Below, piece after piece: positions 23,389 through 35,800 of a stretch of DNA of 64,000 nucleotides; the first letter of the stretch is position 1, and every line of letters begins with the position of its first letter. Source of the stretch: Turritopsis dohrnii (Eukaryota > Cnidaria > Hydrozoa > Anthoathecata > Oceaniidae); the NCBI GenBank assembly GCA_027922465.2, contig BQMF02000176.1:670956-734955 (forward strand). The letters are read 5' to 3'. Made by a program: the position numbers and the translations under genes. The notes beneath the pieces are model-generated. The model saw nothing but the letters and a program-made list of their open reading frames with translations, had not been told where the DNA came from and made no database searches.

Positions 23389-23567
23389 ATGCGGCCGCAC
23401 GTTTAAAATATGCGGCCGCACGTTTAAAATATGCGGCCGCACGTTTAAAATATGCGGCCGCACGTTTAAATATGCGGCCGCACGTTTTAAATATGCGGCC
23501 GCATGTTATAAGGTGCGGCCGCATATTATAAACGTGCGGCCGAACGTTTAAAATGTGCGGCCGCATA
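23389..23567. repeat. NotI-octamer tandem array, left block
   Basis: Nine units of 20-21 bp, each built around GCGGCCGC (octamers at 23391, 23412, 23433, 23454, 23474, 23495, 23515, 23557, and a mutated one at 23536). The first five octamers are bracketed AT...AC, the unit at 23495 is AT...AT, and the later ones GT...AT. The block is therefore itself an inverted repeat with its axis at about 23499. GC-rich octamers spaced by TTTAAA stand out sharply in this AT-rich sequence. Confidence 0.95.
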
Positions 23568-24013
23568 TTTTGATGACAGGATGTTATTTCTGGGCGTTTT
23601 CTATTAAACATGGTCTGGAAACTTTACACTACAACTTGATGGCGTATAATTATGAGGTCTGTCGAATTGAAATCTACAGCATCGTCAGCATATTTTAAGT
23701 TACAAAATATGGCGTCGTATGTGAAGGTGTGTTGTTGTTGGAGATTGATATTACAAATGTGCTCATACTTGAGCTTCGGTTTGATGTGGAAGTAATACTC
23801 CACCAAACTATCTAATACCGTGGACCCACACCAGTTTGTATCAACAACATCCATTGTGAAATGAAATGTATGCTGTAATGTGGTGTTTCAAATAATTTCT
23901 TCTATGGACAGGGAGTCAACAACTTGTGAATTCTTTCGACACTGAGATTTACTGACCAGAAAAGATAAAAATATAGACTAGATAAATATATTATTTAAAG
24001 CCATCGACGAAAT
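23568..24013. other. Unique spacer at the palindrome centre
   Basis: About 450 bp with no inverted partner in the window, lying between the two NotI-octamer blocks. If it and three flanking units plus one unit pair were removed, the palindrome would have essentially no spacer, so it may be a later insertion between direct repeats. It contains one reading frame on the minus strand, listed separately. Confidence 0.8.
23624..23854 (-). CDS. Short ORF in the central spacer, possible first exon of integrase-family gene
   Basis: A 76-codon frame starting MDVVDTNW. Residues about 17-40 (a YYFHIKPKLKYEHI segment) resemble the short N-terminal exon seen in both arms (RYFKAGYKYNDILALL) of an integrase-core family gene. 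A GTAAAG that could serve as splice donor follows near the end of the frame. It would read into the left arm, whose integrase-like exons lie on the same strand. It has no counterpart facing the right arm. The similarity is visual only; it may be non-coding. Confidence 0.3.
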   Translation of the reverse strand: MDVVDTNWCGSTVLDSLVEYYFHIKPKLKYEHICNINLQQQHTFTYDAIFCNLKYADDAVDFNSTDLIIIRHQVVV

Positions 24014-24128
24014 ATGCGGCCGCACGTTTCAAATATGCGGCCGCATGTTATAAGGTGCGGCCGCATATTTAAACGTGCGGCCGCATATTTTAAACGTGCG
24101 GCCGCATATTTTAAACGTGCGGCCGCAT
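24014..24128. repeat. NotI-octamer tandem array, right block
   Basis: Six units with GCGGCCGC at 24016, 24037, 24057, 24077, 24098 and 24119. One AT...AC unit is followed by the AT...AT axis unit at 24037 and then four GT...AT units. The segment containing the axis unit and the motif ATGTTATAAGG is in the same orientation as in the left block (23480-23530), so the two blocks share a direct repeat as well as the large-scale inversion. Confidence 0.95.
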
Positions 24129-24279
24129 ATTTTAGTTTTCATCATTTTTATTGGTTTAAAAAGAAAACCATGTTGTTCGAATCAGCCACCGTAACATGCA
24201 GTGTTTTTAATTTATTTGATGTTTTGAAATTTTGTATCGTGCTATGGTTGCTCATTTCATCAAACTTTAGCTCACCTTA

Positions 24280-24640
24280 GCTCTATTCAAATTTCTATTC
24301 AATTTTCAAACAATGAGAATCCATGCGTGTTGCCTCGCCTCATTCTCTTTTATGCAATGTTTATTATTTTTTAACTACTCGGTAAAATTTGAAGTAAAAA
24401 CCGAAAATTTTAAATCAAAAACGAGTATACTTAACAAGTTCATTCGTAAAAACAAACATGCTATCCTTATTAGGGCTTCTAAAAGCTACTTTTTTCAGAA
24501 AATCGGAACTGAATTCGTTTTTTCGTTTTTATGTTACAATGAAAAACATATTTCGGGTTTTCATTTCACATACTCGGACGTTTGTTTCATTATTTTACGA
24601 ACTAAAAGCGTTTTCAAGTTGTTTTCACTATTACGACCTC
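24280..24640 (+). repeat. Dispersed repeat next to palindrome centre, right copy
   Basis: Mirrored partner of 22877-23237, one base shorter around CATATTTCGGG. The related copy at 63485-63870 is outside the palindrome, so this is a dispersed family and not only part of the inversion. Confidence 0.8.
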
Positions 24641-25740
24641 CTAAGGAATATAGAATGTTGTGGTGTAAGTATCGGGACCGAAACTAATTGGCGTCCTCTT
24701 AATTATGGTCATAAACATTGTTTACACTTTCTTAATTGTCGGCGAATAATTATCACGCCGAAAAAATAAATCTACCAATCAAAATCTCTGGTATTGAACA
24801 ATAGCGCACGTGCACAGCTGTATTATTTTAAGTTTGTAAAAACAATCTCCTATTGTGCAAAGGTTGAGTGAGAAGAAAGTTATGTTTTTGCCAAACCAGA
24901 TTATAAAGATCATACTTCGATCATTCATACTTTTACAGAAACCTTCCAGAAAAAAAAGTTGAAGTATTTTTCTCCAATTTTAGGCAGTCAGAATATACAT
25001 TTTATACATAAATATATTTTTAATGGCATTTATATATGTCAAGGCAACTCTTTTAAGAATCTTTTGATATTTACGACAAAGCAGTGAAGTGGTGATATTA
25101 TTCAATGCAGTGATGATCTCTGTTTCATCAGAAAGCTGGCAGCTTGTCCGGAGAACATTGTTCATAGTAAAAACAATTTATAACAACTTATAAAATTGTT
25201 CGTGTTCGTTCAAACAGAAATATCATAAGGAATTTCCACTTCAAAACATACATGTTCATTACGAGAATCAAGTGTACTTTCGTCAATGTTATTTTGTCTT
25301 CATTTGTATCAACATCAATCTCAAAATCTTAAATATGGTTTTACCAGAGATAGGTAAAAATTTCTGATTTTGCATATTTGATTAGCTGATCACGAGAAAG
25401 CAATGAATACGAATATTATTCTCGTCAAATCATAAAACGCAAACTTATTTTTCGTTTTGCTATCATCTGAATAATTCTAATAATTTTGATAATTATGCAG
25501 AATTGATAAAAAGACATTACCTGAAGTCCCACATTTTGAAAAATTAACAATAGATCTCGAGATCTGAATTACGACTTTTATTACGGGGAACAATAGACTT
25601 CCATATATAGCGCGAAATTTTAAATTCTTAAAATTCAACTTTGTATACGGCCACCAGTAATTACAACACGGGATGGTACAAAGGAAATTTCATCGATGTT
25701 ATTCTATCTCTTTTCGTATTTCTATGCTCATTTGTAGCAG
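24641..25740. other. Non-coding stretch, right arm
   Basis: Mirror of 21775-22876; single-base differences only (for example the ATGTTCATTACGAG/ATGTTTATTACGAG site). No gene recognised. Confidence 0.4.
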
Positions 25741-25950
25741 AATTCAAGATAGATATTTACATTCACATTCAAGGAACTTTTATTCACATTCAACAAAATT
25801 ATATGCACATTCAAGAAACTGTTACTCACATTCAAGAAATTTTTATTCACATTCAACGCTATTATATTCATATCAACAAAATTATATTCATATTCAAGAA
25901 ACGTTTTTTCACGTTCAAGAAAATTTTTATTCATATTCAAGAAAAACGTT
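25741..25950. repeat. Degenerate ~28 bp minisatellite, right arm
   Basis: Mirror of 21566-21775. Confidence 0.85.
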
Positions 25951-25955
25951 TATGT

Positions 25956-27148
25956 GCAAGGTCTAAAATTACTATTCAAGGAATTCGGTAACTCACATCT
26001 GGTCAGTAAATTATCGGTAACTAAAGGAAACCGATTAGCGATACATGAACAGGCGAAGAACAGTTTTTTTGAAAAACACCAGATGTAAAAGGAATAAATG
26101 AGTGAAATTATGGAATATTTGGAGATGTGGCCTGACATTCATATATGACGGGCAGTAAAAACGAAACTAGTAGCAAAATCCCAGAAAAGGTTCGTCAACA
26201 ACATAAGGTCATGTTCATTTTATTGATCTGCGTGTTTCAGGTCCATTCTTGAATAATGAAAACAGGCCACTACAAATGTCAAATAATCTTTTGGGTGAGG
26301 CTATGTCTTGCGCTTATTAAAGTTTTCATCAAGAATTTTTATTGAAATTAAAGTACCTCAGGATCAAGGGAAAGGCTGGAAAAAATCATTTTTGCGTATG
26401 ATACAATCAGCATCATTTTATGTACTTGCATCTAGTGATTTCCTGTTTGCAAACTCTATTTTAAATCCACCTAATCATATATCATACCTTAAAAGAGTAA
26501 GAAAACAACAACAACAACAACAGCTGTTCCAGTGTAAAAGGAAATGTAATAAAATAAGGTCAAATCCGACCAGGCTGGAGAGGTGGGTTTGGGGACTAGC
26601 CAACCGAAAACTACAGTTGGTAAACGTTTTTTTTTTCTTTCGTTAATAATGACAAAATTTTGTAAAACGTAGAATCCCTCGTTTTTAAAAATACCCAACT
26701 CAATGTCCAAAAAAAGATAATAAAAAATTGGGACTGATTTTGATTCTTTTATTTTTGAGGACTAATAGAAATCTGCAACTAAAATTCGTGAAGTGAAACA
26801 CTAATTAATCATTTTCATCGAATTTATCGTTAATGCCTGTTTTCCACCAGTGAGATATTTTAGAAAACATCCAGTAAAGAAGTTTTTAGAACTTAAAGTA
26901 AAATTTCGAAAGCGTTTGCGTGAAAAGTAAACTTGTTGCTACCGTTTTGCGCCATCTGGCTCTTGTTTTATCTATAGCAGTCACCAAACAAGCTAGCAGC
27001 TACAAACTACAGAATTATGATATTTAAGATTGAAGATTTATCTGAGGTTCTATGATAACTGACAGTTCTACCAGTAAGCTACTGCATGGTTACTTATGCC
27101 TGCTTGCCTTGCTTCGAGGTTCTACTCTAATTTCTGTTTACTTTTCAG
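25956..27148. other. Non-coding stretch, right arm
   Basis: Mirror of about 20368-21560. Contains the CAACAACAA run near 26505; no supported gene. Confidence 0.4.
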
Positions 27149-28225
27149 GAGCCTTAAAGATTCTAAGATATTTTAAGGCTGGTTATAAATACAATGACAT
27201 TCTTGCTCTTTTACGTAAGGAAAGGAAAACATTTTTCAATTTTCTATTTACATGTAATTTAGGTGTTCTAAGGGAATTTGTGAAGTATTGAACGTAAATT
27301 CTTAAAAAGAAAAAATATACAAGAAGGATTATATTGTATTTATTGAAAAGAATCTTAGCAAGTCATGGGGTTTTCAAAAAAAAAAATCAGACGTGAGTGG
27401 AAGTGAGTTAAACTTGTTTTTGTGAGCAAAAGTGTTTGCCTGCTGTTTGTTCAGTATAGTTTGTTCCCTATTCTACAGGATAAAATTGTCCAAAAATTGC
27501 TATTGGTGGATATCTACAAATTATAACATGGACCTTGTTATTGATATAGGTGTTTATCTTTTAGAACGAATTAAATAGTAGTGGTTGTTTACTTGGATAT
27601 TGTAAAATGCATCAAAAGTTGAAAGTCAAATATCAGATACAAACTAGCCAGTAAGTGAAATTACAAAAATAAAAACAACAAAATTGAATGTAAAGAGAAT
27701 ACTGGTCGAAACTGTTTTTGTTTGTGTTATACAAGGGCTGTTGTGAGTCGAATTCAGAGACTGCTTGATCCTGATGGCGTGGAAAATAGAAAACGCAATC
27801 GCTTAACCAGATACATAAATTTGGAATTTTTAACGAACTGATAAAGTTTCTCAAGAAGTGCACCATTTTTAGATGATTAGAGTAACCAAAATCATTTTTA
27901 ACACTATAACACTCTAGGGACCTAATTATCTCTGGCATATCGACGGTTATGATAAGTTGAAACCCTATGGCTTTTGTATACACGGGTGCATCGACGGGTT
28001 CGTAAAATCTCATTTGCGTTTACTACTTCATGATAATTTAATCTACTCACGAGAAGACTTTTCTTCATTTCCATTTCAAATATTCGAGAAAAATTATAAA
28101 GTTAGAAACAGCTGATTCCAACAACTGCCCTAAAGTAGTGGCTGGATACTTCTTGAAAATCGTGGAAGAATTAGGTGGTAAGTTAAGGACATGACTTTCT
28201 TACAGAAGCGTATTAATGCCATCTT

Positions 28226-28426
28226 TTATTTTCTTCAGGTAGGAATTTCTATGTGAAGAAAATAAAACTTAAACATTAGTTTCACTACATAGATATTTTT
28301 ATGTGGAAAAAATGTATTGTTGCTTTTTTCACCACATAGAATTCTATGTAAAGGAAATAAGGTTATTTTTTATATTCACCACATAACAATTTTTATGTGA
28401 AGAAATTAAAATTCATTCTTATTTCA
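28226..28426. repeat. Hairpin motif cluster, right arm (b)
   Basis: Mirror of 19090-19290: near-palindromic CACATAGAATTCTATG-type motifs. Confidence 0.7.
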
Positions 28427-28795
28427 CCTCAGTAGCGCTTGGCTTGACTTGGTGTGTAGTACTAGTTCTGATCTTACCCTTTAAGATCAGTGGGAACAAG
28501 TTGATGTACAGATTGTTTTTAAATATGGCGACCTTCACGATAGGTAAAACTTATAAAATATAAGCATTAGAGATTAAAAAATTTTACTAAATAACGCTGT
28601 TTATCCAGACATTTGTACCATTCCTTATTTCTTACACTGTAGCTATTTGAAGCTATGAGATGGATATTCTTTTTTTATCTCATCGTTGCTTTTGAGAGCC
28701 TCTACATCCTCCGCCATTTTTAAAACAAGGGAGTATCGTATAAAGCACCCACTGAACTTATGAACATCCACAGTTACATCCAGTGTATGTAGAGA

Positions 28796-28926
28796 AATAA
28801 AGAACGTTCGTATTTCTTCACTAAGAATTTCTTATGTGACGAAATTAACCAAACTTAACAAATCTTCACATGGAAATTCTTAGGTGGCGAAATTAAAGTG
28901 TTTGAAAAAAACACCACATGCGAAAT
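28796..28926. repeat. Hairpin motif cluster, right arm (a)
   Basis: Mirror of 18590-18720. Confidence 0.5.
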
Positions 28927-29447
28927 ACTATGTCACGAAAAATTATATGGCACCAATACGCTTCCGTACTTTCTTGTCTCAAAATAAAATGTTATAAAAA
29001 ATCCAATTTATAATTAAGTCTTTTGAATTTTAGGCACAAGTAGAGTCATTCGTGGCGATGCTGGAAATGAAAATGCTTATGTTGCAGGTATTCAAAGATT
29101 TTTTAGAAGCAATGGTAATGATGGAATGACCGGAGAAAAAAGATTTACATTTGGCAAATCTACTTCGAACCAAGTAATCTGTTCATCTCCCAGTATAATT
29201 ACGTTTGAATCATAAATATCTTCATAAATTCTTAAGTCGATCTCCAGTTGTTGCCAGAAAAATGTCTGATTTTTTTACCATAAGGCATTGAAGGGTTTTA
29301 GTCTCAATTGCGGAAATGTGTTGCTCAATGGTGCATGAGTTATTTCAAGATCAATGCAATTTTAAAAGAAAACCTGAAGTCAATGATTACATGTCTCCTT
29401 TCACAATTTTGCTGAGATCTCACCTTCATTTACAAACTCTCCTAAAA

Positions 29448-29850
29448 CATAACTCGCTATCACATGAGATCTCGCTTTTGAAAAGTGGAATCCCGGTTAA
29501 GCGGGCTGAATTTTCTTCATGTGATAGCTCCAGCCCGGCAAAGCGGGCTGGAAATTATTTTTCATTTTTTTCATTTTTTTCCCACCAAAATTGTCTGTTG
29601 TATTCAGTTTCCATCGGAAAACTTGTATCACTTTACCCATAATAGTTAAAAGTAAGAAATAAGAGGTAAGAAAGTGTTTGTTCATCTGTATGGAGCTTAA
29701 CTTCAGTTGTTTATGCAGTTAAAACTAAAAAGTAATTCCTTTTTGTAAATGAGCGTTTTTCAGCCCGCATAACCGGGCCAGGCTATGATAGCGAGGTGCC
29801 TATAGCCCGGTAAACCGCGCCAACCCTGCCAGCCGGGCTCATATGATAAG
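29448..29850. repeat. GC-rich inverted-repeat element, right arm
   Basis: Mirror of 17666-18068, with CAGCCCG/CGGGCTG motifs. Confidence 0.5.
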
Positions 29851-29889
29851 GCCCTAAATTATAAAAATGGTCACTCAATAGTTGACCAC

Positions 29890-30396
29890 ATGCAGATCGA
29901 TAGGTATGCTGCTACAGGTGAGTCACACCATCCTGAAACTGCCGAAGAACATTACAACCAACAACATTTTGAGACTCCCCACTTGATCATATCTTCCATC
30001 AAAGATCGATTTGACCAGTCAGTATTTGTCGTTTTTCTCAAAATGGAGCAATTCTTGCTTAATGCAATCAATGATAAGAATCTTGACGATGGGTTGGATT
30101 ACATAATCAAGGCTTACGACGACGACAGTTTCAAACTCGAACGGAGACGTACACATTGCAAGCAAGGTGTATCACATGCACAACATTTGATGTTGAAACA
30201 CATCAAGTCTCGACATTCAAGCAAACGAGCACTTATTCCAAGCATAATCACTGTGTTCAAGCTCACCATTATCAATCCAGAAACATCCTGCATTCCTGAA
30301 AGGTCGTTCTCTACAGCCCGTCGTTATAAAACTTGGCTCCGCTCGACGCTCGACTACCAAGAGATTCGAAAATCAAGCTATACTGACAACAGATAA
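29890..30396 (+). pseudogene. hAT transposase C-terminal fragment, right arm
   Basis: Mirror of 17120-17626. Contains NPETSCIPERSFS and then RRYKTWLRSTL, closer to the usual hAT consensus (NP before the T/S-C) than the left copy, so the left copy carries the derived change. Confidence 0.75.
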
Positions 30397-31071
30397 GGAA
30401 TTGACAGACCAAATCGACTTTGTTGCTGGTTGCAAACGAATTCGCTGCAAAACATGATGCCCGAAAAACGAGCTTTGGAAAATTTATCCCCAGTGATTTA
30501 TCTTGAAATATAATATATACGTTATACTTGTGTTGTTTTTATTGATCGGAAATCTTTAATCATGTTAGTGAGGTCGGTAGGTCGGTATAGAGAACAAGAG
30601 ATAGCGATCAGCGGTGCTGGAAGTTTTGGAAAGTTTTCGGTGATTGGTCAATATCTTTATCTAAGTTTCGAACACTTGCGTCTCCATTTTTATGAGAATG
30701 TTTCGTTATAGAGTGGTCAGCAATAGGGACTTTGATAAAACTTGCGTTTGTATATTTTTTACGTAAGGCTCATAATACATCTTAGGGTGGTTGTAGTGAG
30801 AGTTAATATCCTGGGGTGATTTTCACCATATGTTCACAATTATATCGTCTAACAGGGACAGGATGACATTTCAAGCGTGTGCATTAATTAAACTTTTTAT
30901 ATAAACAATAAGATAAAAACTATCCCGAGATGATTTTCATCCCGTCCTGCCACGATAAAAAAAACTTCATATGATCAACCCTATTAATCTAATAATTCGG
31001 TTTATTTTAATTTGAATACTTTAAATATTTTAGTAATCCTATTTTCTTGTAAATATTGGTTTTCCACTTAC
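30397..31071. other. Non-coding stretch, right arm
   Basis: Mirror of 16445-17119; nothing recognised. Confidence 0.4.
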
Positions 31072-31129
31072 CTGAGATCATCATGAAAACAACGGGAAAT
31101 AAGCAAACAATCCCAACACACGGCGCCAT
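31072..31129 (-). CDS. Signal-peptide first exon, right arm
   Basis: Mirror of 16387-16444 with the same 58 coding bases and GTAAGT donor. Product unknown. Confidence 0.45.
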
Positions 31130-31884
31130 TGTTATTTTAAAGTTTCCGAACGATAGCGAATGTTTCAGAAACATAACATGCATGTTGTTGATTAAATGTT
31201 TTAAGTGAAAACAATAACATTCTCGGAATGTATTATCACGTATGTGATTGGTTGTCCTCGACATCGACAAGTTATAGTAAAAGCGATTACAGTAAAACTA
31301 GTTCCTATGAAAAGAAAGTACAAATAAAAGAACAAAATGAATTTTTTTTTATCTTTCATTCGTGTACGGGAAATCGTAGGATTTCCTGATTTTCTGTTAA
31401 AGGCCTAGACAAACTAGCACCGCCTCGTTTCATTTCTTTGCTTGAAAACCAACGGGTACAGTGTATAATAATTACTAAAGGTGAATTCACACCAGACGAA
31501 TTTAAGTGCTTGGATTGGTACATGCGCATACTTGTCTTTTTCACTACAGTTACGGTGAACTGCCATTTCTACCAATTCAATTCTCTGAAGAATTAATTAG
31601 TCTATGTATAGTAAAGATATGATATTCGAGGCTAAATTTGACAACTGGATATTAGCATCGAGTTTTAGAAATTCGCAAAAGGTCTCGGATGAGATCGAAA
31701 AATATAGATTTCTAATAGCATTCTGACATTCCTTCCTGCAAGGAGGAATTGGCTGTTCCCATAAATCAGTATCAGTGAGAGTATCAGTTTTGTTCGCGAA
31801 ACCCTTTTATATTATTCCACTTTTCTTTTGTTCAGGCTCACCTTCCTAAGCCCTATTCTTACATTCCGATAGGCACTTCGAAGG

Positions 31885-32095
31885 GGGAGGTTACAATGAC
31901 AATCCAACAGACAGACATCTCACAATTTCTTATTTCTGTCAGCCATATTGAATCTGAAATATCCAAAGACTTCACAGGTGAACGGGCTGGTAGAATTGTG
32001 TTCATCCAGAGGGGGCTTTGGACCCAGAACCTCTGGGGTCCCAGCCAAAGATGTCACCGTCACGCCATTGCTGCTTATTCCAAGTAGCTATTCTT
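31885..32095 (-). repeat. tRNA-derived SINE-like repeat, right arm
   Basis: Mirror of 9497-9700. The B-box region reads GGTCCAAAGCC here, one change from the left copy, so this copy looks more decayed. Confidence 0.4.
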
Positions 32096-32846
32096 AATGA
32101 TCTCCTCCTTGCACAACGGCAGTTACTACGTTTTTTAAGGAATAACATTCGGGGAGGGGTGAATTCCAAGTAATTCACAATCTAAAAACGAGTCCATAAG
32201 GACGTGGCGTATAAACGTGAATTCGGGGGAAAATGGAATCTCCTCCTCATAGAAGTTTGATTTTATGGTTTTAGTTCACGCATTATGCAAATATCTTTTT
32301 TGTTTGTAGCAAATAGGTTCTGGTGTTTCTTAGTTAAGCCTTATTTACACTATTTACACTTTATTTACCACTCCCTTAAAAAGTATATTGGCGTCAGTGT
32401 AAATAAAACTAGACCTATAAGTTAACAAAGGGTAACAAAGCTAAACAGGAAAAGATTATAGCTTTTTGATTTGTATGTTGACAGTTAGTTTTGAAATACT
32501 GCTACCTTTTTCATGAGTGGTGGGTGGCATATGGCATAAATAATTAGAAATTTGTTTGTATAAAAAATGATGATTTCTATATCAATTTGTGACTACTAAA
32601 ACGTCTTAGCTGTAACACTTATGAAGGTTTTTTAATTTCCCCTAACTCCACAAGAATGGGTGAAAAGCTTAGTCAAGAAGGATGAACGGAAGTGTTAAAC
32701 ATGGAGATGGGTGTGTCGTATGACGTGATGTCATTTGAACGATGAAAATGGCTCTTAGATTTTAGATTGAAGATTTTATCATTTCGGTGGAAGAGACTTG
32801 AGAAAAAAATATGTCAATGTATATCAACGTGCATTTGTTTTGTTGC
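32096..32846. other. Intergenic, 3' of right-arm astacin
   Basis: Mirror of 8737-9496; nothing recognised. Confidence 0.45.
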
Positions 32847-35800
32847 TTAGCAAAGTTTACATGTTTTCTTGCATATTTTTGCGATGTTGTGGTGAGAAGT
32901 ACAAAGAGATTTCCAGCCTGGACACGATCTTGGTTTATCATCAACACAGTCTAAGAAAATATATAAAAGGATATAATTAACGTAAATACATAATAACAAA
33001 ATATCAACACCAACCATCTTCCCAAGAAATTCATTTCATATTAACATTTGAGATAAGAAAAAACTGATTTCAGGTCAAAAATACTTAAAAGAACCTAGAC
33101 GTTTTTTAATAAACTTATTTGAACGTATATGAACAATCTCGCCCCACCATAATTTCTTTATATGGTTTAAGAACAACATACTTGGGTTGTTGGTGGCTAC
33201 CGGTGATTTCGTAGTCACGATCGGTTTCGATGTGCTCTTGAAAGGAGGGTTAGTGCCTAAAACAAAAGAGTTAAAAGGTGTTTTTTTTACAATAATTTAA
33301 GGGTGTTTGAAGTGATATTAGCAGGTGCAAGTAACAAATCCTAGATTGTTATCAGTTTGTGAACAATGATGGAAATCATCTCATACCACCGCAATTGTAT
33401 AGCAGATGCAATTGCTCAATGTCAATTTTACTCAGCCCTTTTCGATTTCCAATGAGGCTTTGTTTGCTTGGATCTTTTGTTCTGATAGTTTTCAAATTAC
33501 GACTGGTTGCAAAGGCTGACTGTCCGTAGTGCATAATTGATTCATAGTCATACTTTGTGCCGAGAGAGTCGATGGTACTGGCTGTTAGTTTATTGAAGTT
33601 GAATTTCATATCTAAGGAAATCAAATTGTAATCTGGATTTATATGTAAGATAAAAAGATGTTTCAAGCTAAACAGAACAAAAACAATATGAAGTTTTTTC
33701 CTACAGAAAATTATTTATTCCTTCCAGCTCATCATACGACTTGGCATAACTTTCTACTATAATCAATGTATAACCATTTAGTAAGGACTTGCAGTTTTGA
33801 GTCATTGAGCATCTATTCACAATAGTTGGCTGTTCCACCCACAGCCTTCTAACTACTCCTAGATACATATAGCATGGCTAAGTCATTCAAAATGTCGTAA
33901 CGGGTTGATATGGTGCTTTTAAATCAAATTGCATCGTATCAAAACGACATGGGACTTGGACTGGAACACAAATCGTAGAGGCCTCACTCAAAGGGACTAA
34001 CTACTAGTGCATTTCTTTGGGAAATGTAAAAACTCACCAGGTTTAATGTTTTCCCAAAGAATTTCCACATGATTATCTCTATCTGGTCTACTTTGCTCGT
34101 GAAATAAACCTGAAGAAAATAAATTCTCACCATATTTTAAAACCATAAAAGGAATGATGATCTGGTTAAGACATGATTTAGGTATTTTTCAGTTCATGAT
34201 CTAACATCTATAAACAGGTTGCGTTTGTCACTTTCTTCATTTCAAATAAACTTTAAAATTGACTCACCAATTGCATGACCTAATTCGTGGATAACTATTC
34301 CTTTTCTCCAGCAGTTTTGATGTAGAGAAACTTTCATTGGCCAACCTCTTCCTCCTCCATACCCAACATAAGACGAACAGCTTAAACAAAAAGAAACCAG
34401 AACGTGAAGAAATTAATTAATGGACCAGGTGAAAACACGTGGTAACTGAGACTTTTAGAAAGATGTTGAAAAGTAACTGTTTGGAAGTTAGGATCGTTGA
34501 TTTACTGGAGAAGTAACTACAAGTTTTCTGTTTTTATATTTTACTTATCCTTTACTCAATATGCTCGTTTGGTTAAATGAAGAGGTTCTTTTGGTGAGTT
34601 TAACATTTCATCCAACATAATGTATACTGTTGTATAAAATGTTAGATATATCTAAATGTTCTTATCTAACATTTAGTTCAGCATCAATAAGAATAGAATG
34701 AGTGTCTGACTACTTTATGATAACGAAGTATTTTGCTGCAAAGCTAAGAACACCAGTCGGATTAAATATCGGCTTCCTCATGGTTACCGTCTTCTTCACT
34801 TTCACTCATTCTAAAAAGTTTTTGGATGCTATCGCCCGCAGTAAAAATGAAGGGTGCCTTGAAAAGGCTAGTTCCTTTTCATCGAATAAAAAGATTGTTG
34901 GATGTTTTGGGTAAAATATAAAATGTTTCATACATTTTATTCAACATTTTGGCCCTAAATTGTATCAAATATTGTGTTAATAACGTTGATCTGTTTTCGA
35001 GCGCTTTCAAATGTTTTTAAATGTTGTGGTTTAACTAACCCTGTGCCTTGATAGAACTGGATGTATTTGGTTTCTGTTGTGCGTTTTTTGAACTTGATGC
35101 AAGTGTATTTATGATAATCAGCTATAGCTTGTTGAATAACTTGCTGAGCACGTGGTCGAGCAACTATGAAATGAAACATTTAAGAAAAGTAAAGAGCAAG
35201 AAAATCATTTTTATTTTGGTCAGCGATGGAGACACCAGAAGTTCATTTACCAACTTCTACCTAGCTAAGTGCTTGTAGGGAAAAGCATTTCAATTTTATC
35301 TGCATCTAGACGTGCCCCAGTGGAAAAAACCGTCAAAAGTCACTAAGACGAAGATCACTTTCACTGATGTAGTGTCATATTTCTATAGAAATGCATTCCT
35401 TCACAGTGAGAATAGAACCAAGTTGTAAACACACTGTTTGACTTCCCCTACTTATATAGAGATGGTACCTATATCGAGTGCATAATCATATGGTACAGTG
35501 TTATCGGGCCACTGTTTTCCAATGGTCGAAGCATAAGACAGTTGACCATTTCTTGCAGCAATCATTTGTTGTGGTGACAAGATCATATCTCCCTCAAACA
35601 TACCAGCATCTAAGAGTAAATAAGAACACGAAATTAACGTTGGTGAAATTGTTTGCATAGTTATTTTGGGTTTGAATGTCTACAATGATTCAAAAACTGG
35701 AAACTGGATTGGGAAATTGCAAATCATTAAAACATAAAATAGTTGACATTGCATACTCGGAGTGACAATACGCAGTTATCGTATTCTCTATTAGTGCCCC

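Larger units (their letters stand above)
1..23499 (+). repeat. Left arm of giant palindrome
   Basis: This arm reappears as reverse complement at about 24041-49957. Matching landmarks include the astacin exons (4236 pairs with 45711, 8633 with 32950), the hAT fragment (17120-17626 with 29890-30396) and the outer block 301-594 with 49362-49655. Between 16252 and about 22950 paired coordinates always sum to 47516, so there is no net indel over 6.7 kb. The arm is cut by the window edge, so its true outer limit is not visible. It differs from the right arm by an extra 5.6 kb insert (10426-16043), a 192 bp insert (10033-10224) and a 100 bp tandem duplication. Confidence 0.95.
27149..29173 (+). pseudogene. 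Integrase-core (rve/DDE) family gene, partial exons, right arm
   Basis: Blocks at 27149-27214, 27918-28001, about 28084-28177 and 29034-29173 repeat the left-arm exons base for base as far as I compared. The first three have plausible acceptors or donors (CAG before 27149, GTAAGG after 27214, TAG before 27918, GTAAGT after 28177). The last ends at CAA/GTAATC inside the conserved STSNQ motif, where further coding sequence would be expected. The central spacer's possible first exon points away from this copy, so it may lack any 5' end. Confidence 0.65.

Noticed and set aside
23389..23567. Cloning vector or linker contamination because of NotI sites
   Set aside because: Repeats vary in a natural way (20 or 21 bp, point changes) and no vector or linker sequence adjoins them, although long-read confirmation would settle it.
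23389..24128. CRISPR-like array because of short regular repeats
   Set aside because: The spacing between octamers is also repetitive and there are no unique spacers or cas genes; the host is a eukaryote.
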